A DNA stretch of 64,000 nt, from positions 434,001 through 498,000 of the forward strand of contig NOWV01000006.1 of the NCBI GenBank assembly GCA_003344405.1, given 5' to 3'. The position numbers and the translations under genes are program-made. Origin of the DNA: Trichoplax sp. H2 (lineage: Eukaryota > Placozoa > Uniplacotomia > Trichoplacea). The stretch's first letter is position 1. Every line of letters begins with the position of its first letter. The notes beneath the pieces were generated by a model, which worked only from the letters and a program-made list of their open reading frames with translations, was not told the DNA's origin and did not search any database. Shown in pieces: positions 40,982 to 53,900 of this stretch.

Positions 40982-43900
40982 TCAGCAAAATTTTATACCA
41001 TAAGACCACTCATAGGCGTTCCGAAACATTTTTAGCCATGGCGATACATCAATAGATTGCTTCCAGTCATGCGGCACCCACGGCCATTGCCATAAATGTA
41101 TGCAACGCTCAGGGTGAGGCATCATAGCTAAGTGGCGTCCATCACGAGAACATAAACCTGCTATTCCACAAGGTGACCCATTCGGATTGAATGGATATTC
41201 TTCAGTAGGTCGACCAGTACTATCGACATAACGAATTGGTGCAAGATTCAATTCCAACATATTCTTTAATATCTGGTCTGATGAGAACTTAGCGTAACCT
41301 TCAGCATGGGCAACCCAAATACCAAGTTGTGAGTTAGCCATTCCTTGCAGCATAATAGCAGGGCTATCCAAGATTTTAACGGTTGGAAAACGTGATTCAA
41401 ATCGATTGGAGATATTTTCGGTGAAAGTTATACAACTAGCACTACCCATATTAAAATAATCGTCAGCCATAATTTCATCCATCGTATGAATATTTCCTAT
41501 CCAGCCAAGGTGTGCCATCAGCTGACATCCATTGCAAACCCCTAAAGTAAACGTATCGAATCGATTTCTAAATTTGATCAACTTTCTACGTACGTTATCG
41601 TTCCAACCGATTGCAGCTGACCATCCTCGCGCTGAACCTAAAACATCAGCATAGCTAAACCCACCAACAAATACAATTCCACAAAAGCAATCTAAAGACA
41701 TGGAACTTTCTTGCAAGTCACTAGTTATGATATCCCATACTTCAAACCCAACTAAATGTAACGCGGCTGCCATTTCTCTATCCCCATTGCTCCCCTCTTC
41801 TCGAACAACAGCAACGCGAAGCGAGTTAGTAGTCAATGGCCAAGCAATAGAATCATCAAGAGGTATTGGCTTAAAGGACAAGGAATAATTTGCATTTAAG
41901 CTGTGTAATAAATGCAATCTCTCAGATTGAACACATTGTGGATTAGCTTGTAATCGATCTAGCTCAAAACTTGTTTCTTCCCACATATCTCGTAACTTGG
42001 TCATGTCCATTGACAGTATAGAAGTTCCATCATTAAATATTTGAATCATTTTTTCTTTTATAGAGGATCCAATGACAAAATATTGAATATTATTTGATTT
42101 TAAATTGTCTATGACTTTAGCAACTTTACTTCCAGTCACTTCTACTACAATTCCTAACTCTTCGGCAAATAATATCTCAATAATGCTTTGTTTACTATAG
42201 TTTAGCAATGATCCGATATCCACTTTTATGCCACAGTTACCGGCAAATGCCATTTCTAATAATGTAGTAGCCAGTCCTCCATCGCTTACATCATGACCTG
42301 AAGAGCAAAGATTGTTTTTAAATAAAACTTGCAATTGATTCAAAGTTCTCTTAAAGTGATCCACATTCTCCAAGTCTGGAACTACATCTCCTATCTGCTG
42401 GAAAACTTGTGCTACCGCACTACCACCTAAGCGAAATTTTCCTTCACTGACATGAAGATAAATTATTTTATTCGTGTTATCATCATACTCTTTTAAATCG
42501 GGTGTTACTGTAGCCGTGATATCAGGGCAGCTACAGTAAGCTGAAATAACTAAAGTTCCAGGTGATTTGACAACGCACCCATCTACATCAGCTGCCATAC
42601 TTAAAGAGTCTTTACCACCATCGATTGCTATCCCGATTAATTTCATAACTTGACACATTGCATGACAAGCTTGATATAATCGAGCCCCTTCTCCTGGCAT
42701 CTTAGCTGGCCACATCCAGTTAGCACTACATTTGATGTCCTTTAGCGACGATAACTGTGCAAAAACTATATTGGTCAATGCTTCACCAACCGTTAGACGA
42801 GCTCCTGCGGCTGGGTTAATAAACATTTTGAATGGCTGTTCACCGAGAGCGATTGCCGATCCCACAGTGTTGAAATGGGATAAAGCGACCACCCCTACAT
42901 CAGCTAAAGGTGTATGTAGTGGTCCAACACATTGCTGTTGAGCAACTAAGCCGGTAACACTTCGATCCACCTATGACACAAATAGAGCAGAAAGCTTATT
43001 TATTATAATTATATGCTGAAGTATGTACACCTAATAAATTCTACTCATAATGCTATATAATCAATCGCCTTGTTAGTAAGAAATCTTTTGCTTGCAACGG
43101 ATGGTAATCGGAGAACACGTTCGAGTACGCTAGTTATTAAGAGCTCCTTATTTAATACCAAAGGAGTTAATTTCCCGTTGATTGTTTTTAATTCAAAGAC
43201 CTATCAAGGCCAACAAATTCCCATGGATTAGTTTACATTTTTTTTATCGTTGCAAATTCAATTTCATAGTAATTTAACATTCTATCTAAAAACTATAGTG
43301 ATCAAATAAATAATAATTTATTTTTATGGAGCTATTATTGCGAACGCAGCTTATTACTGATTAGTATAGATTGCTCTTCAAGTCATTTATCCAAGTTACT
43401 ATCTTACTCTTGGATTATAAAATATGATACTGTATAAATCTCAGCCAATAGGGTACTAGCTGTAAGATTCATTACCTTTTGAGGGACAGAATCAAAGATA
43501 TGACTTAATTTTAAGTGAACTGGATGATTCACTTGTTGATCTAGATTGCTATCAGGCTGCTGCATATCGTCCACTAATGTTATATAACCATTGCTAGTTA
43601 CTTGTCCTATTATCGCCATAGGAAGTTTTTCTCGCTTACAAATTGATTGAATAACATCTGGTTCTTGCGTAAGTAGAGCATTACTTTCTTGATACTCTGC
43701 ACACCATATCTCTAATGCTGATAGGGTTTGATCTCCCTTAATAAATTTATTTAAGTAGATCTTTGCACCCTGAGGGTTAACAATTTCTTTCAAAACGTTA
43801 CCTGTGATGTTCGTTAAAGGATAAGGATTAGCTATGTTAGTTTAACGTATTACTAGAAGAGAATTACACTAGATACCAAGAGATAGAGGTAGATGAAGTA

Positions 43901-46836
43901 AGAAATTAGCGTTTGTACTCTTCTAGAATACACTTATAAGAATTAAACTATTTATCTTATAGGATAATATTTACTATATACTTAATCTTGAATTATTTCT
44001 TGTTATTAACTATGCTATGTAACACCAATAGAAACTACTTACCATTGCCGCCAGCTCCTTGGTCGTGAATACTACAAATCGGATTGGTTGCTCCCAATTC
44101 AATACAACCTCGAACAACTCGATTTAATTTCTGGCCCATTTCTGCATCGCCTCTTTGTACTGCGCTGGTATCAATTTGGCCATCATTGCGCACCTTTAAA
44201 AAATTTGAATTGCATATTTCTTGACTACATGTTATTGCTACCCTCGTAGTTAGTAAGTGGCTACTTTAAAAAATTTTAAATTAGAATTCTATAATATAAT
44301 GCCGACGTAATAGCCCAAAATATTTTCCTACTATTATGTATCAGTTCATATCAGAATTATAGCAACTGTAGCAGTTTATTACATTACTGGCTTTCTAAAC
44401 TTGATAAAACTTCTAAATTGCAAATTACGTTTGAGTCAATAATATCGTGTAACTATGTATGAAATTACTATTTCTACTCTAACACATTGTTATTATCTAC
44501 ATATCTAATGTTAATTTGTAGCATGTAAATAGAGTTACAGATTAATATGTCAACTTAATTAACTGTTCGAGATGAAGCAGATCCTCCACCCATGCCAATT
44601 CGATAAGCTGGACCACCAATTTTGACAACTTTCAATCCTATTCAATGAAAATTTAACTATATTATGTAAATGTGATGCGCACAGAATATCTCTACAGTTT
44701 TGAGTTGAGAAGTATAGTGTACTATTTAAAATCCAGCAAATTCATCATAAAAGACCTGATTGAGGAGGAAATTTGTTAATGTGCCCATCGTCGATAGATC
44801 CTATGCCACCACTAAACATAATTGGTTTGATATATTCTTGTCTCTGATGTTCATGTCCCGTATCATATCGTATTTTAATGGCCAATGAACGAGTAAAGCC
44901 ACAAATAACTGGTTCACCAAATTGGTTCCCGTAATTGGATGCTCCATTACTTGCTTGAATAACAATATCTAGTGGAGTTGCAAAATTATCTGGATAATGA
45001 TCGGCCTCATCTTCCCAGGGAAGGCAATATCCTAATAGAAATGCAAAAAAATTAATAATTTATTAACTCTAATCTTAATTCCTGTCATAAACGAAACGTT
45101 TATTCTCCAGTACATATCTTAGAAAAGGAATTTTTTAGTTCTATTGGTTTTAATCTGCGCTTAATGGCGGTCCCCATAAACTTTCACGGAGAAGAGCTTT
45201 GCAAGTGCTATCATTAAAAAAATTGTAGTACCAATACATTTACCTGGAATATGAAGACTACCAAAAGAATAACCAACTGTTGCAGCAATAACATGAGCTC
45301 CTCGTCCAGTAGCTTGAACATCTCGAATTCTACCACCAGTACCCGTTGATGCTCCTTCAAATGGCGCAATTCCTGTTGGAAAATTGTGAGTTTCTGCGGT
45401 ATATGTTATATGTCGATAGCATATTTTTCTATTGAGGCGACTTGCAGCAAAAGCCTGCTTTGATATCAGTACTTCAATTTGATAACCTCGGATTGCGCTA
45501 AATAGACAGACGTATAGATGTAGATATAACTTTCCGGTAATAATTTAATCAATATCAATGACATAACAGATTAAACCTAGGTAAATCTTTATACGTGATT
45601 TAACAAATATTAATAAAATACAACACAGTAGATGATTTCATAACAATGCAAACAACAACCCTTCTTATTAATAGTTGAAGACTACTTTACTTAATTGTAT
45701 TTCATGCAATCTTCCTTTATGAATAGTATAGACATGGTTGATCAAAATAGAAACCCATCATAAGGATGTATAGTACGTTATATCGACACAAATAGGATTT
45801 CATCACTTGATTTTGATGAATTTTGGCACTGAATTATTAACTTCCAAATCAATAAAACTGAAATTAATTTTAATATAACTATTCCCTTATCTGAATCCAT
45901 AGTGGGTAAAATAACAATTACCGATAAATATTAACTATATATTGATTATCGTAATCTATATTTTATAACGGCAGCTTACCTACTATTATCATGAAACTTA
46001 ATGACATTATTATCTCCTGATGTATTCTGAGTTTCCTGAATCATTTTCATTAGCGGCTTTGGCATTATAATACCATCAATAATTAATTTGCCCTTGAAGA
46101 ACCAATGCCTTGAATGTTCACTATTGGACTGGGACAAATCAAACAGCTCAACATTGGTTGGGTTACGTCCAAGATAATTAGCGAAGAGTTGGGTATAAAA
46201 CTGAATATCCCATCGATCCAAGGCTAGACCTAATTCCTTATTAACTTTCTCAATAGCAGCTGAGCCACGTTCAATCACATCTACTGAACAGAACGGCTCG
46301 ATTTTCGATTCTGTCACAAAATTAGGCACAAGATTGTGGCTATAACGACACTCAGTCATATGATCATGCAAAATATCAGTGATTCGATCAAAATCGATCT
46401 CGTGCAATGGATCAGCACAAAATTGCAGTAGAATTAAATAGCGCCTTGATCTTTCAATCCTTTTAACATTATCAATTCCAGCGGCATGAAATATTGATAT
46501 AGCATTAGTGGACCAGGCTGTTTCGAAATTTAATCGAGGTCCAACCTCAATTACGGTACGTTGAGATAACTGTCTATTTCTAGGACAGGTACCAAAGTGA
46601 TCAATCAGTTCGAAATATGAATGCTTCCATGTTTCTTCTTGACATTGTAATATTTTGAGCATTTTATCCATTTTATCGCCTTCTAATAAGTGATAACTGC
46701 TAATGTAATAGCAATATTCCAATTGGATATCTCTCATTACTATCGATTTAGGTAAAACAGCTGCTATCTTATCGATTAAGTGCTGGCGGTTTACATTGGA
46801 CAATGTCAAATATCTATATGCACATACTAGCGGCAT
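40982..46836 (-). CDS. PFAS: Phosphoribosylformylglycinamidine synthase (FGAM synthase)
   Basis: Eight exons join in frame to 1352 residues (human: 1338): 46836-45980, 45497-45244, 45031-44756, 44637-44564, 44193-44043, 43801-43476, 43200-43069, 42970-40982. It catalyses step 4 of purine synthesis in the cytosol: FGAR + glutamine + ATP to FGAM. The large-PurL order is complete. After an N-terminal PurS-like part come SQSNSEHSRHWFFKG and TAETHNFPTGIAPFEGAST, then the second synthase half (DRSVTGLVAQQQCVGP, DGGKDSLSMAA, CSGHDVSDGG). The C-terminal class-I glutaminase has the nucleophile in GVCNGCQL (Cys near 1169) and the His-Glu pair in MMPHPER (near 1309/1311). The last exon alone encodes 662 residues. 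Intron 7 appears to start with GC (AAG, then GCGATT), because only that cut keeps LTNK joined to VDRSVTG. Confidence 0.97.
43067..43069 (-). other. Non-GT splice donor of PFAS intron 7
   Basis: The conserved segment LTNK ends in AAG and is followed by GCGATTG; the next exon begins at 42970 with GTGGATCGA (VDR). No GT lies where the frame would allow. This is a GC-AG intron unless the base is a sequencing error. Confidence 0.6.
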
Positions 46837-47958
46837 TATTTATATCAAATAAATTACTGCTAAAGAAGCAATTATTAATCATCAAAAACTTGCAAAAGAA
46901 ATCTTGATAGTTTGAAGTAGTTACATAAGCTCTTATTGTTACAGATCTGTTCGAAATGCCTTAATACTGTACGTATATACTGGTACTCGTCCGTATCTGA
47001 TACTTTCTTTTCAATTAAAAATTTAAAGTTTTCCACCAAATTTCTGTACTTCAACGAAGTCAATTTCCACCTATGATACGTTGTTCAATGATTAATACTT
47101 AAGTTGCTTTGCAAACTTGATATACCGTAATAATTATAGATCACGTGTTTTTTAAGCCCCTCGCAGTCAAAGTGTTATCAGTAAGCATAACTAGCGCTAT
47201 AAAGTTAACTTCGATTCTTTAATAAGTTTTTATTGCCAGCTTAATAATAAGTATGAAATTTGTCCCTACTCTGTACGTAGTGTTTTGCATTGTTATGCTA
47301 TACGAGTACATATTCTGCGCTATGTTACATATCGCTAAGGGTGAGCGTTTTGTTTTACAGTGTTTGTTTACATGCACCGATTAACACATCAAAATTTTAC
47401 ATGAATTATAATAATCGTTACTTATAGTTACAATTCAGCAGGTGTTAAAATTTGAGGTGTTAACAACATACACACAGAACTACGGTGGTGCCACATATTG
47501 CTGCAGTAACCTAGTATTAGCATGAATTGGTAGCAATAATTATTATAGAAATAAAACATCATGAAACTCTCAAGATTTATCAAAAAATAAACCCTTATAA
47601 GCTTAGCCACAGATGTAACAGCCTTAATAACAAATACCAGAGTTAGGTAGTACATCATTCCTTCATTAACACAAGGATACGGCGAAAAGAACAAAATTAG
47701 CACCGGGTATTAACAGGACTTACTAATGAAGGCAATTAAAACACATTTAACGGTAGATTTAATTAAAAGAAATTTAACCGTAGATTTCGATCACATCAAC
47801 AGAGAGCACCTAATGAATAATTACGTTTACTATATCACAACTTGTTCAAGACATCGTTTGTACAAATTGCGAGGTACTCATTTGAACAGTCAGTACTTTT
47901 TTTACAGTAACAAAGAAATAAAAAATTCTTAAACTTAGCTCTCTTTACACAGTTAGCC
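46837..47958. other. Intergenic spacer between TAF1 and PFAS
   Basis: 1.1 kb between two genes on the same strand: the TAF1 3' UTR, then the PFAS promoter and 5' UTR. Open frames at 46875-47063, 47428-47703 (minus) and 47726-47932 (plus) show no recognisable content. Confidence 0.45.
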
Positions 47959-50900
47959 TTAATCGGAGTAATCATCATCTGAAGATGATAGATTTAAGTC
48001 ATTATCAAGAATATTATCGGGTGATAACATAACATTACCAGATTGATCGTTTTTGAATGGTTCTTGATCTGGTTTAATATTCATTATATCCACCTCACCT
48101 GGTTCACTGTCTTGGCCTTCAACTACAAATATGATACCTTTGTCTTCACCATCCTTCAAATCGCTTAAATCTACATCCATTTCTTCTTCGTCTCGTTCTA
48201 TAATTTCCTTGCCTATACCACTAGAATGATGAAACTTTTCTGTTTCACCTATTACAATGTCTGAAGAATCCATAAGATTGTCTATTTTATCATTTTCACT
48301 GGATACTCCTGCTAGTTCTCGTTCTAATTGCTGTATCTGAGCGGAAAACTAAAAAAATCGGAAAATATTCCTATAATTAATAATAGTACTAATGTAAACT
48401 GAAACTGTATCATAAAATATAACCACATATATCATGCGTGTTTTTAGCACATAGAAGAATATTTTTTAAGCGAACCTCATCAAGTGTTTCATTACAAGTA
48501 GCAACCATCATTCTAGCGATTTTAGTGTATTCATTTTCCCCTAAAACGTTTATAAATATTCGATGAAACACAAGACAAAACGATTCTATGTAACAACTTG
48601 AGGTTAATTGCAAATGATTTTCATAATTTTAAAATTAAATTACCGTTATATTTAACACAATTGGCGAACAACAAATCTATATCTTTCATAAAGTCGCTAT
48701 GTGAGCGGTACTCATGATTCTGGGCTTTCTAAATGAGTAACATAATTTTTAACGAAGTTACTAAGATTGGCAATTTTATATGTTAAATACCATTAAATTA
48801 TTTTACTCGTTGTATGACACCAAGATCGATAGGGTCTTTTATTACGGTATAATAATCCGGGACGGTCATAACATCAACAGGACCATGGAATGCGAATGAC
48901 TAAGGGTACGAAGATAGCGAGATAAGTAAATCAATATCGCGTTATTACATATACGCGTACATACTACTGTATTGCTACAAGGACCAACGAAAGCATATAA
49001 CTAAATTTACACTTACATCTGGAACAGACTTCATTTGCATCACCGTATGTTCAAAAAGCCATGAAATTCCAACCTGCATACGGTATGGATAAAGGTTAGA
49101 TAAAAACGCTATTTACGAATAGATGCATAAATACCAAGATGTTACACAGATTAAATCGCGAATTCGACAGTCGACTACCTCAGGATCATCGTCGAGAAGT
49201 GGATTAAGCTCCCTTTCAAGTTGAGATATCTCTTTGTCTTTCTGTAAAAGTAGCGAGCTTGGTCAATTTTTATTATCTGATGTAAAATAATCAAAAGGAT
49301 TATTACACTCACCTTCTCCAGCTCATCAGTACAAACACTAAACATTTCTTGAGCTGTCTTGGTAAATGGACTATCACCTCCTAGCGCCAATAAGTATATC
49401 GTAGCATGCACAGGTGAGAAGAGTTTACTTTATTCCTATCAAGTCAATTTGAATTTGCATTTCTAGCATCTTAAGAATAGAAATGCAAAGCCTAACAATA
49501 CCGTTATAATGTACACTATTGGTAACTAAAAGGCTGCAATGCTCCAAAAATTCTTCTCTGGAATTGTAATTTCTTTCTCGTATATTCTACGCAATTTACA
49601 AGAAACTGTCAGAAACATTAAAAGTCAATGCATTGCGTTTGTATAATTTTCCTAACCATCTTTATCGTTTGTAGATCCATAGGGCGTTTTACTATTCTAT
49701 GATAATCTGGCAATTCCTTTGAAGCCACAGGAAAATGAAATACATGGCTCTATAACAGTTTAAATAAGTTACCTAACTCTCAATTGTATATCAGTAATTA
49801 TATAGTTTAGCGAAGACGCTATATCAAGAACTTACATTTTTTACATTCCGCATTTTAATTACAATTTCTTCGAAGATATTGGCTAACGTAACCTGTAAAG
49901 TTTACACAAATTGTTGTAACACAATTTAGAAAATCTAGAGACTCCAATTTAAATAAATTAAGTATTAAAACACCATGGTGTTAATATTACTTCAGGTGCA
50001 GTTCTGCGACGGTTTTTAGATTTTGTCGGTCCCTAGTAGTAAATTAAAGAAACTTATGATACAAACTGTACCACTTAACAATGCATTCTATGTTCCTATT
50101 TCAAAATTCATGTAATAAAAAGAACTTACCTTCAAATAATCTAAATTCGCGTTGCTCGAACTTCTACTTACACGGCGACGCTTAAAGTAAGCTGCGAGAT
50201 AAACAGAAGTTAGTACAGAACATGGTTCGATAATGCAGTATAACACCATAGGCGATAAGCAGCATACCTTTAGGAAAGCGTAATACTAGCGATCGCCGAC
50301 GAACTTCATCATGACTGTAGAGACATAAACATGTCTTAATGCGAGTTCTGCAGTGATTTGAAGAAATGTCGTATTACTTACTGATGCAGTAAGGCTTTCC
50401 CTATCAGAAGTTTCGTTCCCTCGACTTTAACAAAATTTTCCTCAGCTATCTTATCTTCTTCTTCTTTGATCTGTTCTTCGGTCATAGCTATTACGTGCTC
50501 AGACGGTCCCATTGTCTCATTGTACTTGGGGCAGTTTTTGTTGGTTTTCATATGACCCTTCTCACCACAGGCACCGCAGCGTAACTGCAAACGATAGAAA
50601 AATTGCCGCAGTTGACAGAGCTTTATCAAAATTTCATTATAAAAAATAAATCAACCGTTAATCACAACAGAAAGTAGTTATTATACATTAACTGCTACTG
50701 GAGGTTTTTCCTTCTTCTTTTTAGTTTGTGACTCTGACTGTACATTTTGTTTACTCTGATCTTTCTTAAGAGTGGATAACTCAGGTGCAGTATCATTCTC
50801 TATTTGCGGCGGCTGTGCAGTAATAGTTACTGGTTGCAATTTTTCTTCCTTTTTGTTTTGAATTTCCTTTGCTTTCTTTTCAGCCCTTTCTAGTCGTCGA

Positions 50901-53900
50901 AGCTTCTCTTGTATTCTGCACGAATGTAAATTTAATCAGAGTTAAAACTAATACTGTAGATATGGACATAGGTATTAGCTACAAAATCTAATCTAGTTCA
51001 ATCGAAGTTTAACAATACCGTTTCTTTTCTTTTCTTATATCTTCTCGATGTTCACGATCAAAAGTAGCAAACTCCGACCTATGATAACAATATGTCAGTA
51101 AGCAACACTCAAATATTGTAATGATCCTGAAAGCGACTTATCATACAATTCAATTTATACCTAATATTGCCTTTCTTGTTTGTTGCGATGCGGATATAAG
51201 CATCTATGACTTCCGGATCAGTTACTACTTCATTTCTAACGAACTCTCTGCCATCTTGAGAAAAGGTTCGATGGATAATTAATCGACTTCCTGGCACCTA
51301 ACAATAGCAATGGTGATATTATGTATTAGCGCAAATGCTTTATAATTACGCCATGCGTCATATTAGCTAACAAAATGCAACACCACGCTACTGCAGCGTT
51401 TATTATAAAGATTCTTCTACCCTGTCTTGAGTTTGCTCGCTTCTCATTGACGACGTTTCGCTGATAACAGATGCTTTATCATCTTCATCTTTATCTAATA
51501 TCAATAAGAAAAAATTCTTAAAGAAATTTCTATAATTATGACGAATACTATGGCAAAGTTCGGATATGCTACAAACCAGAAATCTTGGATAACTAAATAC
51601 AGATCCAATGAAATGCGATAATGAATAAACAATAGGATTAGTAAAAATCATTTTACTATACTGTAAACATACATCAGCAGAAGTTAATTTCAAGAATAGA
51701 TTTTAGTATAAACAGATACCTGACTTTTGCTGCCAGATTTGTGTATGCGTACGTCATCTTCACTAAGCATCTTTTTTAGTTCTAATCTCTCAGCCTCTTC
51801 TCGTTCATTCGAATACTAAATAAAATTAGTACAAAGCTAAATGCATTGATAAACTCGAATACTGCTGCATCTGTATAAGATTTTTGACTCGTAACAGCCT
51901 AATATTTCATCCACTAACATACATCTATCCATTACGAAATCCTACCTCAGCTGCAGATTTCTTATTCATTAACATACTTTCAAGATTTTTCCCGAGTTCA
52001 TCAAATTCATCATCACCTTCACTAACGCTTTCTTCATCAGTTGACAAAACTTCTTCGGATGCAAGTACTTTATTTTGTATTTCAAATATACGCTGGCATT
52101 CTTCGCGGTAACGCTCCTGATGTTCAGCAAGCGAAAAACGTGAGCCGCGAGCAAATTTACTAAGACCTGTAGGATAATAACTTGGATCAGCAAAAATACT
52201 AAAATTTTATACAGTACAGAAGAATTAATTACCATCTTCTCCTGATTTAACGGCCGCCGTTGACATTGTCCTTACTACATCAATAACTTCCCATCTACTT
52301 AGTTTTTTAATCTCTTCGTCTGAAATACCAAAATCTCGGAGCACTTGCCTTGCATTTTTTAACGACAACTTCCTTAAATCTGCATCTGTACCAGTCACCG
52401 TTCTTTGTTTATTAATTACATTACTTTCATCCTAAGCATTACAGTTTTTTTCCAAGACTTAGCTCAAGTAAAAGCATCAGACTTACAATGTCAAGATATA
52501 CCTTAGGAACAACAGGTTTATTAGGAACGCGGACATAAGCAAACCCTTCACCGCAGCCAGTTGGATCTGCATCTCCAGTAAGTGAAAGCTGACACTTTCC
52601 TTGCAAGGCTTGTAAGAAAGCGCGAGTGGTATTCCATGGGGCCGTTTTAACCTTAAACCAGAATATTAATAGCCATTATCTATCATATCAGCGGCATGAA
52701 ATGGTCATAACTTTAATAGACCAAAAAATTAGTTTGAAATAAAAATATACTAACCTCATCTTCAATTTTTTGAGAATCTTCATTATCTTCATCTTCAACA
52801 ACCGTCTTGCCAACATAACCAGCATCCTTCAATTTTTGTTCTGCGGCCAACATGCAAGCATAAGCGCAAGCTTGTTCTGGTGTTACCATGTCCCTTAATT
52901 CTTCCTCCGAAGGTAGACGAAAATCCGGCTTCAAAATCCAATAGTTGCTATGATCGCCTGCAATTTTGGTCAAATTGCTAGTTAATAATTAGCAATTAAA
53001 ACATAAGAAGTGCACGAAATCATTACCTGTTCGCTTAAAATCTGCACATAGTTTTAATCTCTTACGAATGCTACTTTCAGAATGTGATGTAAACGATTTT
53101 TTTATGGCATCCATCTTAATTCTCTTAGGATTATCCGTACTTTTAGCAAACAATCTGTAAATGTACACCTATACAGAGAAATGTCCGTTTCATTAGTAAT
53201 TAAAAGTAAAATAGGTAACCTTTATTTTCGTTATATAAGACCTGTAAAAAATCTCGAACAAAATTGCTGGCTTTCTTAGAATTTGGACTAGGGACTTCAA
53301 ATTTGGGACAAAGTTGACCTCCGGTATGCAACCACTTTGCTTCCCGAATATGATACCCGTTATGGTTCTTTATAACTAGGAATAGATCGTCAGGCATTTT
53401 ATGTTTGTAGATTGGCGTTCTATAAAGATTATTCTCAAAAGCCTAAAAGAACATGAAAAAAATAAACCCTTGAGATCACCGTAAACACAACGAAAATCGC
53501 TACAGCTCATTTGTTTAATAAAAGAGCGAACCTGTAATAACTGGCCGTGAGATAAACTTCCCAGAAAAGGTGAATTATTGTTGACCATAACCATTTCACC
53601 AATTTCGGGAGACTGGGGTCCAGTATCTTTACTAGCTTTCTGCGAAAATACACGATAGTATTGTGATAAAATTTAAATTTGCACGAATTTACTCATTTCC
53701 GCATTTAGAGAAATTATCTCTGGTTATATGGCAACAAGTAAGATACTACACCTAAAATTGAGATAACAACAAACGCTGACCTTTCGGTAATAGTTCTTAA
53801 CACGAGATGCCATGCCAACGGCTTGAATTAGAGGTGGGTGTTCTTCTGAATATTCTAATAACATTACTTCGCCATCAGTGGCACTAAGATCTTCAAGATT

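Noticed and set aside
51403-51693. TAF1 exon 22 extended upstream to a hydrophobic NFFLLIL segment
   Set aside because: An acceptor at 51494 paired with a phase-1 donor at 51725 avoids an implausible hydrophobic insert and matches the family's polar linker.
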